The notes: generated by a model from the letters alone, not told the origin. Positions 50,284 through 59,777 are shown, counted from the stretch's first letter. The stretch: DNA of 64,000 bases from Fictibacillus arsenicus (GCF_001999465.1 NZ_MQMF01000004.1:62001-126000), one strand, 5' to 3'. Numbers and translations are program-made.

Positions 50284-52065
50284 CTAACTGTTATATAAAG
50301 AATAGTAAAAACCTTTATGGTTTAACAGTTCCCCATGAGTTCCTTTTTCCAAGATGCCGCCATCATGAAGAACTAAGATCTGATCAGCTTGCTGAATCGT
50401 GTTTAATCGATGTGCGATTACAAAGCTAGTTCTGCCTTTCATCAATCTCTGCAAAGCCTCTTGAATCTTCATCTCTGTTATCGTGTCAATACTGCTTGTT
50501 GCCTCATCTAATATCAATAATGATGGGTTTGCAAGAATGGCACGCGCTATAGATAAGAGCTGTTTCTGCCCTTGGCTGATTCCGCTTCCTTCTTGATTTA
50601 AAATCGTCTTATAGCCTTTTGGAAGTTTTTGAATAAATGAATGGGCATTTGCAAGTTTTGCAGCTTCAATGACTTCTTCATCGGAAGCATCTAGCCTTCC
50701 ATAACGGATGTTTTCAAAGATAGAACCTTCAAACAAAAAAGAATCTTGCAGCACAAAAGCCATATGACTTCTTAAACTGCTTCTTTTTACGTTCTTAATA
50801 TCATGACCATCGATTAAGATCTGTCCATGATCAGCATCATAAAAGCGTGACAGCAGATTCACAACGGTTGTCTTCCCTGCTCCAGTAGGCCCTACTAGAG
50901 CGACCGTTTCTCCTTCTTTTACCGAAAAACTTAGACCTGATACAGTTTGATCGTCACCTTCATACGAAAAAGAAACTTCTTTGAATTCTACCTTTCCTTT
51001 AACAGATGAAAGTTCAATAGCCTCTTCTTCATCTCTTTCTTCTCTCGATTCATCTAAAATCTCAAATACTCTCTCTGCACCCGCAACAGCAGAAAGAAGT
51101 GTATTAAACTGATTGGCTAAATCATTTAGTGGTCTCGTAAATTGTCTTGAATACTCTACAAAGATTACGATTACCCCGATTGAAACTTTGCCGTTCAATG
51201 CCAGCACACCGCCAACACCCGCTATTAATGCGAAACTGCCGTTATTGAGAACGTTCATGAGCTTTGGAATAAACCCTGAGAAGGTTTGAGCCCAATAACC
51301 AGACTCCTTCAAACGTTCATTTTTCACCATGAATTCTTCAATAACTCTCTTTTCCTGAGAAAAAGATTTAACGATACGCTGGCCAGAAGTAATCTCTTCT
51401 ACATACCCGTTGATTTCACCAAGGTTTCTTTGCTGTTCCTTAAACCTTGCACCTGTCCTTTTCGTGATCCATTTCAGCCCAAAGACCATAAGCGGAACGA
51501 TGGAAAGAGAAATAATAGTCAGAAGCGGACTTAAATAGATCATGACAGCAATCGTACCAACAAGCGTTAATATACTTGAAAACACCTGGATAAAAGAACT
51601 GTTCAAGGTGGAACTGACATTCTCAATATCATTGGTTACACGGCTCATCAGTTCTCCGTGCTGCCTTTTATCAAAAAAGGAAATCGAAAGTCTGTGAAAC
51701 TGCTTAAACAAATCTTTGCGCATGCGATACACCGTCTGCTGAGCAATACCGATCATCCAATAGTTCTGCAGCCAGATTGATAAAGACTGTCCAATAAAAA
51801 CGAAGATCAGACCGATTAATAACTTCGTTAGACCTTCTGCATTTTCTTTAACGATATATGAATCGATCGCGACCCCGATTAGAAATGGGCCAAGCAAACT
51901 TAACGCGGAACTGATGATCACCATGAGCAAAACCAAGCTTAAAAGCCATTTCTGATTAGAAAAGTAGCTTCCGATACGTTTTACCGTACTCGCCCAATAC
52001 TTCGGTTTTACTTTTTCTCCGAACAAATGATTATGTGGATGAGGTCTGTTTGAACCCTTTGACAT
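50284..52065 (-). CDS. ABC exporter half-transporter, catalytic partner (YfiC-like)
   Basis: The 593-residue protein has six spans (about 45-330) and one ABC domain. The Walker B motif LLILDEATSSID has its catalytic Glu and the H-loop reads VIAHRLNTI, both canonical, but the signature reads ISQGQKQ rather than LSGGQ. That is the complement of the upstream partner, so the two form an asymmetric heterodimer, like YfiB/YfiC or BmrC/BmrD. ATG 52065 is preferred over 52086. It overlaps the upstream gene by 35 bp. Confidence 0.85.
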   Translation of the reverse strand: MSKGSNRPHPHNHLFGEKVKPKYWASTVKRIGSYFSNQKWLLSLVLLMVIISSALSLLGPFLIGVAIDSYIVKENAEGLTKLLIGLIFVFIGQSLSIWLQNYWMIGIAQQTVYRMRKDLFKQFHRLSISFFDKRQHGELMSRVTNDIENVSSTLNSSFIQVFSSILTLVGTIAVMIYLSPLLTIISLSIVPLMVFGLKWITKRTGARFKEQQRNLGEINGYVEEITSGQRIVKSFSQEKRVIEEFMVKNERLKESGYWAQTFSGFIPKLMNVLNNGSFALIAGVGGVLALNGKVSIGVIVIFVEYSRQFTRPLNDLANQFNTLLSAVAGAERVFEILDESREERDEEEAIELSSVKGKVEFKEVSFSYEGDDQTVSGLSFSVKEGETVALVGPTGAGKTTVVNLLSRFYDADHGQILIDGHDIKNVKRSSLRSHMAFVLQDSFLFEGSIFENIRYGRLDASDEEVIEAAKLANAHSFIQKLPKGYKTILNQEGSGISQGQKQLLSIARAILANPSLLILDEATSSIDTITEMKIQEALQRLMKGRTSFVIAHRLNTIQQADQILVLHDGGILEKGTHGELLNHKGFYYSLYNS

Positions 52066-53788
52066 ACTGAAACCCCTCCTCCCCAAACTGTGATTGTACG
52101 ATCTTCACATACAGCGGCGATGTTTCAAGAAGCTCGGCGTGCGTTCCCCATGCTTCTGCACGGCCATCATCTAAAAGCAAGATGTGGTCCGCTTCCATCG
52201 CTGTACTGATTTTTTGTGTAATGATAAATGTTGTGCAGGAATATTTCCTTAAAGCAGCCAGCAGCTTTGCTTCCGTTTTCAGATCCAGTGCACTCGTACT
52301 GTCATCGAGCATTAAAATTTTCGGTTTTCTGACTAATGCACGTGCTATGGACAAGCGCTGTTTTTGCCCTCCAGAAAGGTTCACGCCCCGCTGTCCAACA
52401 CGCGTTTCATATTGATCCGGCAATTTTTCTACCGTCTCATGTATTTGTGCATCTTTTGCGGCCTGAACAATCTCCTCTTCTGACGCTCCTTCTTTTCCCC
52501 AGCCGATATTCTCAAGCACCGAGCCGGTAAAAAGAACGGCTTCCTGCGGAACAACCCCTATGCCGTTACGAAGTGTGTCAATTGGATACGCCTTTACGTT
52601 TGTGCCGTCGATGAGCACTTCACCATCTGCTACATCATATAATCGAGGAACGAGTTGGAACAGTGAAGTTTTGCCTGATCCTGTCGAGCCAAGGATAGCT
52701 AATGTCTCACCAGCTTTCACCGAAAAAGAAAGATCCTGTAATACGAAAGCATCGCTCTCTGGATATTTAAAAGAAACATTCTTAAACTCAACATGACCTT
52801 TTTGAAGATTGATCGATTGATCCGTATCTTCTGCTTCAATAAGATCAATTTCTGTATCAAGCACTTCTCCAATGCGCTGAGCAGATGCTTTGGCACGGGA
52901 AAATGCCATAATAATAAAAGAAATAATAGTTAGAACGGATGAGATGCGAAAAGAATAGTTCACAATTGCAACCACTTCACCCACTTCGATCGCACCAAGG
53001 TTCACTTGTCTGCTTCCGAACCAAAGAATGGCTAGAATTGCGATATTCATAACCAAAAGCAACACAGGAATAGAAACTTCAATAAGGCGGAGTGATGATA
53101 CCGTCTGGACTTTCAGATCATCACTTGCTTTTTCAAATCGTGAGGATTCATGATCTCTTCGTAAAAATGCTTTGATCAGCCGCATCCCCATCAGATTTTC
53201 ACGCATTACACGGTTCACACCATCAAGTCTGTCTTGCACATCACGAAACATCGTCCCAGCTGTATGAAGCACCCACCTTAAGAAAAACAGAAGAAAAGGA
53301 AGTGCTACCACCAATACCATCGCAAGTTTCCAATTGACGATGAGCGACATAATTACTCCGCCCGCCAAAAGCAATGGTGCTCGTAACATAATCCTCAAGC
53401 TCATAAAAACTGTATTCTGAAGCTGCGTGACATCATGAGTCATTCTCGTAATCAATGACGATGCCGGAAATTTATTAAAATTAACAAAAGAAAAAGCCTG
53501 AACCTTTTCAAATACACGCCGCCTGATATCGAACCCATAGCTCTGACTGACATGCGCGGAGAAAAAGGAGTTAGCGATCCCTGCAGCAAAAGCAGCAAGA
53601 GCAAGCCCGAACATGACCGCACCCCAATACTTCACAACATCAAGATCACCTTTTAAGATCCCATCATCAATGATCTTAGCCATGATTAACGGCTGCATAA
53701 GCTCTACGGCCAGTTCAGAAAGCGTCAGGAAAAGAGCAGCGGCTATAGCCACCCGATAAGTCTTTAAATAAGAAAATACTTTCCACAT
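52031..53788 (-). CDS. ABC exporter half-transporter, degenerate partner (YfiB-like)
   Basis: The 585-residue protein has six spans (about 15-300) and an ABC domain with Walker A LGSTGSGKTS and canonical signature LSGGQKQRLSIARA. The catalytic Glu after Walker B is replaced (LMLDDSTSALD) and the H-loop His is Gln (IITQKIS). One ATP site of the heterodimer is therefore inactive. Such pairs export drugs or lipids. An imperfect inverted repeat TGTTTAAC...AACTTAACA near 53813 could be an operator. Confidence 0.85.
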   Translation of the reverse strand: MWKVFSYLKTYRVAIAAALFLTLSELAVELMQPLIMAKIIDDGILKGDLDVVKYWGAVMFGLALAAFAAGIANSFFSAHVSQSYGFDIRRRVFEKVQAFSFVNFNKFPASSLITRMTHDVTQLQNTVFMSLRIMLRAPLLLAGGVIMSLIVNWKLAMVLVVALPFLLFFLRWVLHTAGTMFRDVQDRLDGVNRVMRENLMGMRLIKAFLRRDHESSRFEKASDDLKVQTVSSLRLIEVSIPVLLLVMNIAILAILWFGSRQVNLGAIEVGEVVAIVNYSFRISSVLTIISFIIMAFSRAKASAQRIGEVLDTEIDLIEAEDTDQSINLQKGHVEFKNVSFKYPESDAFVLQDLSFSVKAGETLAILGSTGSGKTSLFQLVPRLYDVADGEVLIDGTNVKAYPIDTLRNGIGVVPQEAVLFTGSVLENIGWGKEGASEEEIVQAAKDAQIHETVEKLPDQYETRVGQRGVNLSGGQKQRLSIARALVRKPKILMLDDSTSALDLKTEAKLLAALRKYSCTTFIITQKISTAMEADHILLLDDGRAEAWGTHAELLETSPLYVKIVQSQFGEEGFQYVKGFKQTSST

Positions 53789-53990
53789 AGATATATCCCC
53801 CGTACTCCCTAGATGTTTAACGAACTTAACAATCTACTATTATTCTATCCTTTTTCTTGAAAATATTTAACTATTTCGACTTCTTATCCTATTTTTTTCA
53901 AAGTTTAACCTTGGTGTAATTGAATGGAAGGCAGCATGGTCAATTTCTTGTCTGGGCGGTATGTGTTTGTCGAAATTTCTATAAATAATT
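53789..53990. other. Upstream region of the ABC exporter operon, no gene seen
   Basis: This AT-rich region presumably holds the exporter promoter. Apart from the imperfect inverted repeat near 53813-53831, nothing distinct is seen. Confidence 0.4.
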
Positions 53991-53996
53991 TTAAGT

Positions 53997-54046
53997 GTGG
54001 AATTATTATCTTTATCTGTGGAATTAATTCGGTTTACCGTGGAATT
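53997..54046. repeat. Phased intergenic array 5 (21-bp period, short)
   Basis: GTGGAATTA starts at 53997, 54018 and 54039, exactly 21 bp apart. A related GTCGAAATT lies 28 bp further left. This array lies between two minus-strand genes, not a convergent gap. With only three units it is the weakest of the set. Confidence 0.65.
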
Positions 54047-54194
54047 ATTATGACTTAACCTTTAATAATTGATCAACACATATATCGTGTCAATTGTATT
54101 TAGTCTATTACTCGGTTTTTCTTTTCCAGAAAGCATTTTCATGGTTAACAGTCTTTTTCTAACAAGATTTTCATGCTTCAACCCAAGCAAAAAT

Positions 54195-54231
54195 AAAAAT
54201 CAGGAGAAAATTGATCATTCTCCTGATTTTT
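54195..54231 (-). terminator. Terminator of the CDF transporter gene
   Basis: AAAAATCAGGAGAA and its complement form a 14-bp perfect stem with a nine-base loop. Confidence 0.85.
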
Positions 54232-54264
54232 ATACTTTTTTCAAGAAAAACTCACTAATAAAGC

Positions 54265-55263
54265 TTACCGAGTTTTTTCAGTATCATCTTCGTGTCCGTT
54301 CACTTCAATTTCAGCTTCTTTCGGCCACGTTTTTACATGATCAGTTTCTAAGATTCCCATCGTCACATCGCCAATATCAGAATCTTCCATGAGTGTATCA
54401 CGGACGCGGAATTTGATATCATCAGCATCTGCCAATGTGAACCCTTCTTTTAGTTCAATATAGCTCTCAACATGATACCTTCTTCCTTCTTGAAGGATTC
54501 TAAGTTCTTTAATATCCACTACATCCTTATCTGACAGGATCGTTTCCGCAATTCTGTCCTCAACAACTTTTGGCGCAGCAACACCAATCAGCCCTCTTGT
54601 GTTTTCAATACCGAGTTTAAATGCAACAACCACAAGAAGAATACCGATTAGCAATGTTCCGATTCCATCCAGAATATAAGCACCCGTCAGATCTGCAAGG
54701 ACAATTGAAACAAGTGCCAAAAAAGCACCTGAAGTCGCAATCAGATCTTCATAAAACACAAGACGGGTTGGCGGTGCAGCCAAGCTTACATTTTTAAAAG
54801 ACTCTTTTACTATCCCAAAGCCTGTCGCATCGCTTCTTGTCTCATGCACAATCTCTTTCATCGCCTTAATTAAAATAAAACCGTCGACTAAGATGGCTAA
54901 AATCATAATTCCGATGTTCAGCAGTAAATTCGTTGATGGATGCGGGTCTTGAATGAGCTTCCACCCTTTTAAGATAGTTTCGTAGGCCATGATCGAAACA
55001 ACGATGACCGCAACTAAAACAAATAAGTTCACAACCCGGCCAAAGCCCGCTGGGAATTTTTTTGTAGGCTCTTTTTCCGAAAGGGCACTCCCGAAAAAAA
55101 CAAAACCCTGATTCAAAGCATCAGCTGCAGAGTGAAGTGTTGTCGCGAACATCGCTCCACTTCCACTGACTGCGGCTGCAATACCTTTAGCTATAGCGAG
55201 TACCGTGTTTCCTAATGCAGCAATTCCGGACGATTTGTTTCCTTTTTTAAGTAGTTCAATCAA
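54265..55263 (-). CDS. Cation diffusion facilitator (CDF) family transporter
   Basis: The 332-residue protein has six spans and a C-terminal cytoplasmic domain (about 230-325). HSAADALNQG in span 2 carries the metal-binding His and Asp, and YEDLIATSGAFLALVS lies in span 5. It exports divalent cations against protons, but the metal is not predictable. TTG 55263 with GGAGTGGAGG is chosen, because the open frame to 55374 would run through the terminator of the upstream gene. Confidence 0.8.
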   Translation of the reverse strand: MIELLKKGNKSSGIAALGNTVLAIAKGIAAAVSGSGAMFATTLHSAADALNQGFVFFGSALSEKEPTKKFPAGFGRVVNLFVLVAVIVVSIMAYETILKGWKLIQDPHPSTNLLLNIGIMILAILVDGFILIKAMKEIVHETRSDATGFGIVKESFKNVSLAAPPTRLVFYEDLIATSGAFLALVSIVLADLTGAYILDGIGTLLIGILLVVVAFKLGIENTRGLIGVAAPKVVEDRIAETILSDKDVVDIKELRILQEGRRYHVESYIELKEGFTLADADDIKFRVRDTLMEDSDIGDVTMGILETDHVKTWPKEAEIEVNGHEDDTEKTR

Positions 55264-55339
55264 AGGTCTGCCTCCACTCCTGTTAAATGTCTTTTTATAA
55301 GAATTCCTGAAAACACAAGAAATTAAACTTAAACACACA

Positions 55340-55369
55340 AAAAAACGGGCCGCAAAAAACACAGCCCGT
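55340..55369 (-). terminator. Terminator of the alanine symporter gene
   Basis: ACGGGC and GCCCGT pair around a 13-base loop, with a T-run on the minus strand, 14 bases after the stop. Confidence 0.8.
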
Positions 55370-55383
55370 CTCAAGAGTAACTA

Positions 55384-56886
55384 TTATGAAACTTTTTCTT
55401 CTTTATTTCCTTTAGATTCCTTATATCCGCCTTCCCAATACTCAGCATTCTTAATGCCCAGCTTGGTGGAATCAAACACCGGATCAAGTCCAGCTTTCTT
55501 TTGTTCTTCATAATCTTTCAGCACTCGCAGAGCTGGCTTAGCCAAAATTAAGATGGCGATTAAGTTCAGCCAAACCATGACACCAAGACCTAGATCTCCA
55601 AGTGCCCAAGCAAGGTCAGCTGTTTTTATTGCTCCGTAATAAGTCGTTGCTAAAAGAACCAGTTTTAAAATAAACATCGGTACTTTATTATTCTTACCCC
55701 TGAACAGATAAGCAATATTCGTTTCTGCAATATAGTAATAAGCCATGATTGTTGTAAATGCAAAGAAAAATAGGGAAACGGCAACGAAACCAGAACCGAA
55801 ACCAGGAAGAACAGATTCAATTGCTTCTTGTGTAAAGGCAGTCCCTGCTTCTACATCTGGCAGGTTTTCAACAATAAAGCTTCCATCTGCTTCGTTTTGA
55901 ACGTTATACATTCCTGTAAAAAGAATCATAAATGCTGTAGCTGTACATACAAGCCAAGTATCGATGTAAACTGAGAATGCTTGTACTAAACCTTGTTTCG
56001 CTGGATGCGATACTTCTGCAGCAGCAGCCGGGTGAGGTCCTGTACCTTGTCCTGCTTCATTGGAATAGATCCCACGCTTAACTCCCCACATTATTGCAGA
56101 ACCTACAATTCCGCCAAATGCAGAATCAAAAGAAAATGCACTTCTGAAAATAAGGGAAAGTACTTCAGGTATCTGTGGAATATGGAAAGCTACTATAATT
56201 AATGAAACTAGTACGTATCCAATCGCCATGAATGGCACAACATATTGGGCGACATTCGCAATTCGTTTTACACCGCCAAAAATAATAGCAGCCAAAATGA
56301 TTACTAAGAAAATTCCAGTAACAGTAGGACTAACATTAAAAGCATTTTCTAGTCCCGCAGCAATTGAGTTAGACTGAATCCCAGGCATTAATAGTGCCAT
56401 AGCTGCTAAAGCGGAAACCGCAAAAATGATGCCATACCACTTCCAGCCAATACCTTTTTCAATATAATACGCAGGACCCCCGCGATACTCGCCGTCCTGT
56501 TTTACTTTATAAACTTGAGCGAGCGCTGATTCAATAAAAGCACTGGATGCACCGATAAACGCGATCATCCACATCCAAAACACTGCACCTGGACCCCCAA
56601 AGCCGATCGCTGTTGCAGTACCAGCAATATTACCTGTCCCTACACGGCCTGATAATGCAATAGCCAGTGCTTGGAACGAAGATACCCCGGCTTTAGAGCT
56701 TTTTCCTTCTACCATTAATTTGATCATTTCTTTGAAGTGCCTTACTTGCAAAAATCTTGTTAAAATAGAAAATAATAGCCCGACACCTAAACAAAAATAA
56801 ATCATCGGCTGACTCCAAAGGATTCCTACAGCCTCTCCTACAAATGTTTCAAAGTTGGTCTGAATTGTCGCTAAGAACTCTTTCAT
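55384..56886 (-). CDS. Alanine:cation symporter (AlsT/AgcS family)
   Basis: This 500-residue protein has about 11 spans and the AgcS signatures FQALAIALSGRVGTGNIAGT, GGPGAVFWMWMIAFIGASSA, YRGGPAYYIEKGIG and GIYSNEAGQGTGPHPAAAAE. Members import alanine, glycine or glutamine with sodium or protons. It is close to Bacillus AlsT, but the exact substrate is unsure. A long inverted repeat upstream may be its operator. Confidence 0.9.
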   Translation of the reverse strand: MKEFLATIQTNFETFVGEAVGILWSQPMIYFCLGVGLLFSILTRFLQVRHFKEMIKLMVEGKSSKAGVSSFQALAIALSGRVGTGNIAGTATAIGFGGPGAVFWMWMIAFIGASSAFIESALAQVYKVKQDGEYRGGPAYYIEKGIGWKWYGIIFAVSALAAMALLMPGIQSNSIAAGLENAFNVSPTVTGIFLVIILAAIIFGGVKRIANVAQYVVPFMAIGYVLVSLIIVAFHIPQIPEVLSLIFRSAFSFDSAFGGIVGSAIMWGVKRGIYSNEAGQGTGPHPAAAAEVSHPAKQGLVQAFSVYIDTWLVCTATAFMILFTGMYNVQNEADGSFIVENLPDVEAGTAFTQEAIESVLPGFGSGFVAVSLFFFAFTTIMAYYYIAETNIAYLFRGKNNKVPMFILKLVLLATTYYGAIKTADLAWALGDLGLGVMVWLNLIAILILAKPALRVLKDYEEQKKAGLDPVFDSTKLGIKNAEYWEGGYKESKGNKEEKVS

Positions 56887-56923
56887 CTTTACCCCCTTGA
56901 ATATTTAACAGAAAATTTACTCT

Positions 56924-56961
56924 ATTTGTAATTATAAGACAAATCATATATGATTACAAAT
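56924..56961 (-). promoter_or_regulatory. Inverted repeat upstream of the alanine symporter gene
   Basis: ATTTGTAAT (56924) and ATTACAAAT (56953) are perfect nine-bp arms 20 bp apart, about 40 bp before the start codon. Arm spacing of about three helical turns suits a dimer or tetramer repressor. It does not match the TnrA/GlnR consensus. The remaining 56962-57137 shows no gene. Confidence 0.5.
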
Positions 56962-57137
56962 TGTGACAGGTTTCATCACTTAGGTATTTTCTATTATGAT
57001 ATGAAAAGAAATGAGAATACAAGATAAAATTCTTTCCAGTATGGACATTTGTATCTTTAGTAGCTTACAAGTTACTAGTTGAATCCCAATAACAGCCATT
57101 TCCATAGTAGAATGTAATCGAAAATGTACACATACAA

Positions 57138-57166
57138 AAAAACAGCTGTCTTGTTCAGCTGGTTTT
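57138..57166 (-). terminator. Terminator of the split ThrE exporter operon
   Basis: CAGCTG and CAGCTG flank a seven-base loop, with extra pairing outside. On the minus strand it is followed by TTTTTTT. Confidence 0.75.
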
Positions 57167-57186
57167 AATTTTATTGCATTATTTTT

Positions 57187-57642
57187 TTACTGAGACTTAT
57201 TAACGATAGTCTTTAACTTTGATTTACGGATAATCTGATTGATCACCTCAGAAAATACAAGTCCTATCGCAATCGATCCTGAGATCATAAAAGCTTTTGC
57301 AGCTAAATTAATAGCGAGATTGTAATCATTCTGCACGAAGTTTCTCATGGCATTGTAGGCAATCCCCCCCGGAACAAGCGGTATAATACCTGCAACACTA
57401 TATATGATGACAGGGGTTTTATACTTTTTAGCAAAATATTGTGAGGCGATCGCTATGGAAAATGCTGCGATCACTGTCGCCAGCACCATATCCACCCCAT
57501 TGGCTTCTAAAAGAAAATAAAAAATCCAGCCGACCATTCCGACAAGGCCGCAATGAAATAATGAGCGTTTCGGTCCGTTAAAAATAATAACAAAAGCCGC
57601 CGACGCAATAAAACTTGTGAGTAGCTGTTCAATAATCGTCAT
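57187..57642 (-). CDS. Threonine/serine exporter subunit, ThrE C-terminal (YjjB) type
   Basis: This 151-residue protein has four or five hydrophobic segments and the motif YSVAGIIPLVPGGIAYNAMR, which matches the second half of the ThrE exporter. It is encoded 15 bp after the other half, so the transporter works as two polypeptides. The substrate is likely threonine, serine or a small organic acid. Confidence 0.85.
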   Translation of the reverse strand: MTIIEQLLTSFIASAAFVIIFNGPKRSLFHCGLVGMVGWIFYFLLEANGVDMVLATVIAAFSIAIASQYFAKKYKTPVIIYSVAGIIPLVPGGIAYNAMRNFVQNDYNLAINLAAKAFMISGSIAIGLVFSEVINQIIRKSKLKTIVNKSQ

Positions 57643-57657
57643 CGTGAACGCTCCTTT

Positions 57658-58419
57658 CTAAAAGAATGAAAATGTGACGGCGATTCCCGCCCCAATAGCA
57701 AATGCAGTTAAGAAGGCGTCTGCACCTTTTGCGAGGCCGGATATGAGGTGCCCAGCCATCAAGTCACGCACGGCATTTGTAATCAATAAACCGGGAACGA
57801 GCGGCATAACTGATCCTATTATGATCTTATCCAGCTCACCGCCAATACCAGTTGAAACAAAAAAGAGAGCCTGCAAGCCTATGAGCAGCGAAGCCGAAAA
57901 CTCCGAGAAAAATTTAATCGGTACGAGCTGATGAAAATATAGCAGCGAAAGAAAACCTAATCCGCCAGTTACGAATGCCGGAAAAAAGTCCCCCCAGCTT
58001 CCTTGGAACATGATTAAAAAACAGCCAGATGAAATGGCAGCGGCAAGAACATGGACCCAGAGAGAATACGGAGAGCCAGACTCACTGATTTTCTTCAATT
58101 CTTTATAGGCTTCCTCGATCGTGTACTCCCCAGCACTTATTTTACGGGAGATTCCGTTGACACTCGCTACTTTTTCTAAGTCAGTTGTCCGTTCAATAAT
58201 CCGGATCAGCTTTGTTTTCGTAGGTTCATTTCCTTCAACTGAAAAAAGTATACCTGTCGGTGTTACATATGGGTGTGATTGATGAGCACCAAAAGAAGCT
58301 GCAATGCGCATCATCGTATCCTCTACCCGATACGTTTCCGCTCCGCTTTGCAGCATAATTTTACCTGCTAGCAAACAAACCGCCATTATGTCATATGTTT
58401 CTTGTCTTTCCATCTCCAT
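57658..58419 (-). CDS. Threonine/serine exporter subunit, ThrE N-terminal (YjjP) type
   Basis: This 253-residue protein has a cytoplasmic N-terminal part (about 1-115: AGKIMLQSGAETYRVEDTMM, then THPTGILFS-like VTPTGILFSVEG) followed by five spans with GSVMPLVPGLLITNAVRDLM. It is the first gene of the two-gene thrE unit. The YjjP/YjjB pair of E. coli exports succinate, so substrate assignment is open. Confidence 0.85.
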   Translation of the reverse strand: MEMERQETYDIMAVCLLAGKIMLQSGAETYRVEDTMMRIAASFGAHQSHPYVTPTGILFSVEGNEPTKTKLIRIIERTTDLEKVASVNGISRKISAGEYTIEEAYKELKKISESGSPYSLWVHVLAAAISSGCFLIMFQGSWGDFFPAFVTGGLGFLSLLYFHQLVPIKFFSEFSASLLIGLQALFFVSTGIGGELDKIIIGSVMPLVPGLLITNAVRDLMAGHLISGLAKGADAFLTAFAIGAGIAVTFSFF

Positions 58420-58552
58420 TAAGCATACTCTCCAATTTCGTACTTACATTCATTCTGCCCAAAATCGAACATTTAATATTTTTACAGTTTAACTGATTGG
58501 AGTATAGAGGGCAATGAAGTTGAACAAGTTTGCAAATGTTACTAGAATAAAT

Positions 58553-58723
58553 TTAGAAGTGTGATTTGCCATAAACATCAAATAGATAGTTGAAAGCATC
58601 TTCTCTTTCTGATTTCTTTCTTATAAATCCGCTTTTTTCATGCAATGTGATCGGGAATGATGAAAATAATATTATCGTACCGCATAAGAAAATTAAACTC
58701 ATGATACCTGCTAAAATCACCAT
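58553..58723 (-). CDS. Small membrane protein, 56 aa, unknown
   Basis: ATG 58723 follows AAAGGAGGA with eight bases between and opens a 56-residue frame starting MVILAGIMSLIFLCGTIILF. One hydrophobic helix (about 2-23) is followed by a charged tail containing HEKSGFIRKKSEREDAFNYL. It is divergent from the LacI-type gene. The strong binding site supports a real gene of unknown function. Confidence 0.65.
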   Translation of the reverse strand: MVILAGIMSLIFLCGTIILFSSFPITLHEKSGFIRKKSEREDAFNYLFDVYGKSHF

Positions 58724-58764
58724 GATACATTCCTCCTTTTTCTTAATAAGCAGAGGATAATTTA

Positions 58765-58778
58765 TGAAACGCGTTTCA
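58765..58778 (+). promoter_or_regulatory. LacI-type operator palindrome
   Basis: TGAAACGCGTTTCA is a perfect 14-bp palindrome with the central CG typical of LacI/GalR operators, 36 bp before the regulator start. Autoregulation is likely. CcpA could also recognise it, since it fits the cre core. Confidence 0.65.
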
Positions 58779-58814
58779 AAGCAAGAAAAACTTTTTATAA
58801 AAGAAGGTCTGATT

Positions 58815-59777
58815 ATGGCAAATATAAAAGATATCGCAAAAATGGCCGGAGTGTCAGTTACAACCGTTTCACGAGTCCTTAATGATTATCCATATGTGAG
58901 TGCTGAAAAAGCTGAAGCAGTGAGACAAGCCATGGAGAAATGCAATTATCAGAGGAATATCAATGCGGTGCATTTAAGCAAAGGAAGAACCTTTTTAATC
59001 GGAGTTGTGGTTCCCTTCTCAAACCATCCCTATTTCGGCTTGCTTATTGAAGGAATCGCGAATGCAGCTTTAAATAACAACTACAAACTTGTTTTGATCC
59101 AAACGAATTATGAGGAAGAAAAAGAAGTCGAAGCTTTGACCATGTTAAAAGATAAGCAAATTGATGCGCTTATCATCTGTTCGAGGATATGTGATTGGGG
59201 GATAATCAAGGAGTTCATTGAATACGGGCCGATTGTGCTCTGTGAGGATGCGCGCGAAAAAAACGTTTCTTGTACTTTTGTTGATCATTATAAAAGTTTT
59301 TCTTCTGCTTTACATTATCTTTATGGAAAAGGACATTCGAGAATCGGATATTGTATTGGGAGACAATCCGGGACGAACAGTGAACAGAGAAGTGCAGCTT
59401 ACACTCGTTTTTTAGAGGAAAATTCATTATCCTTCAATCCCGATTTCATATTTTCTGGGTGTTTTAATTTTGAAGACGGAGAGAAGATTGTAACTGATTT
59501 GATGCGGATGAAAGAACGTCCCACCGCTCTCCTCGTTACGAGTGATCAGGTTGCTGCTGGAATCCTGACTTGCTGTAAGGAACATGGGATCTTTATACCG
59601 GAAGACTTAGCGATTATGGGATTCGACAACCAGCCGATCTCGAAAGTCATGCATATTACGACACTGGAAATACCGCTTGTTGAAGTAGGAAGGAAGCTAT
59701 TTTATCAAGCCATGGATGGAGAGCGCGTTTCACATGAAGAGATTGCTGTTAAGTTTATAGAGCGGGAGACTGTTTAA
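58815..59777 (+). CDS. LacI family transcriptional regulator
   Basis: The 320-residue protein has an N-terminal LacI helix-turn-helix (IKDIAKMAGVSVTTVSRVLN, about 3-22), a hinge, and a periplasmic-binding-protein-like sensor domain (GVVVPFSNHPYFGLLIEGIA, then ALLVTSDQVAAGI and GFDNQPISKVM). The effector is unknown and no sugar genes are adjacent. An in-frame ATG at 58764 exists, but it overlaps the operator, so ATG 58815 with AAGAAGG was chosen. Confidence 0.85.
   Translation: MANIKDIAKMAGVSVTTVSRVLNDYPYVSAEKAEAVRQAMEKCNYQRNINAVHLSKGRTFLIGVVVPFSNHPYFGLLIEGIANAALNNNYKLVLIQTNYEEEKEVEALTMLKDKQIDALIICSRICDWGIIKEFIEYGPIVLCEDAREKNVSCTFVDHYKSFSSALHYLYGKGHSRIGYCIGRQSGTNSEQRSAAYTRFLEENSLSFNPDFIFSGCFNFEDGEKIVTDLMRMKERPTALLVTSDQVAAGILTCCKEHGIFIPEDLAIMGFDNQPISKVMHITTLEIPLVEVGRKLFYQAMDGERVSHEEIAVKFIERETV

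Noticed and set aside
55264-55374. N-terminal extension of the CDF transporter
   Set aside because: The extension crosses the terminator of the alanine symporter gene. TTG 55263 with a good binding site is better.
56924-56970. TnrA box upstream of the alanine symporter gene
   Set aside because: TnrA control of alsT is known in B. subtilis, but no 17-bp TGTNANATTTTNTNACA match could be aligned here.
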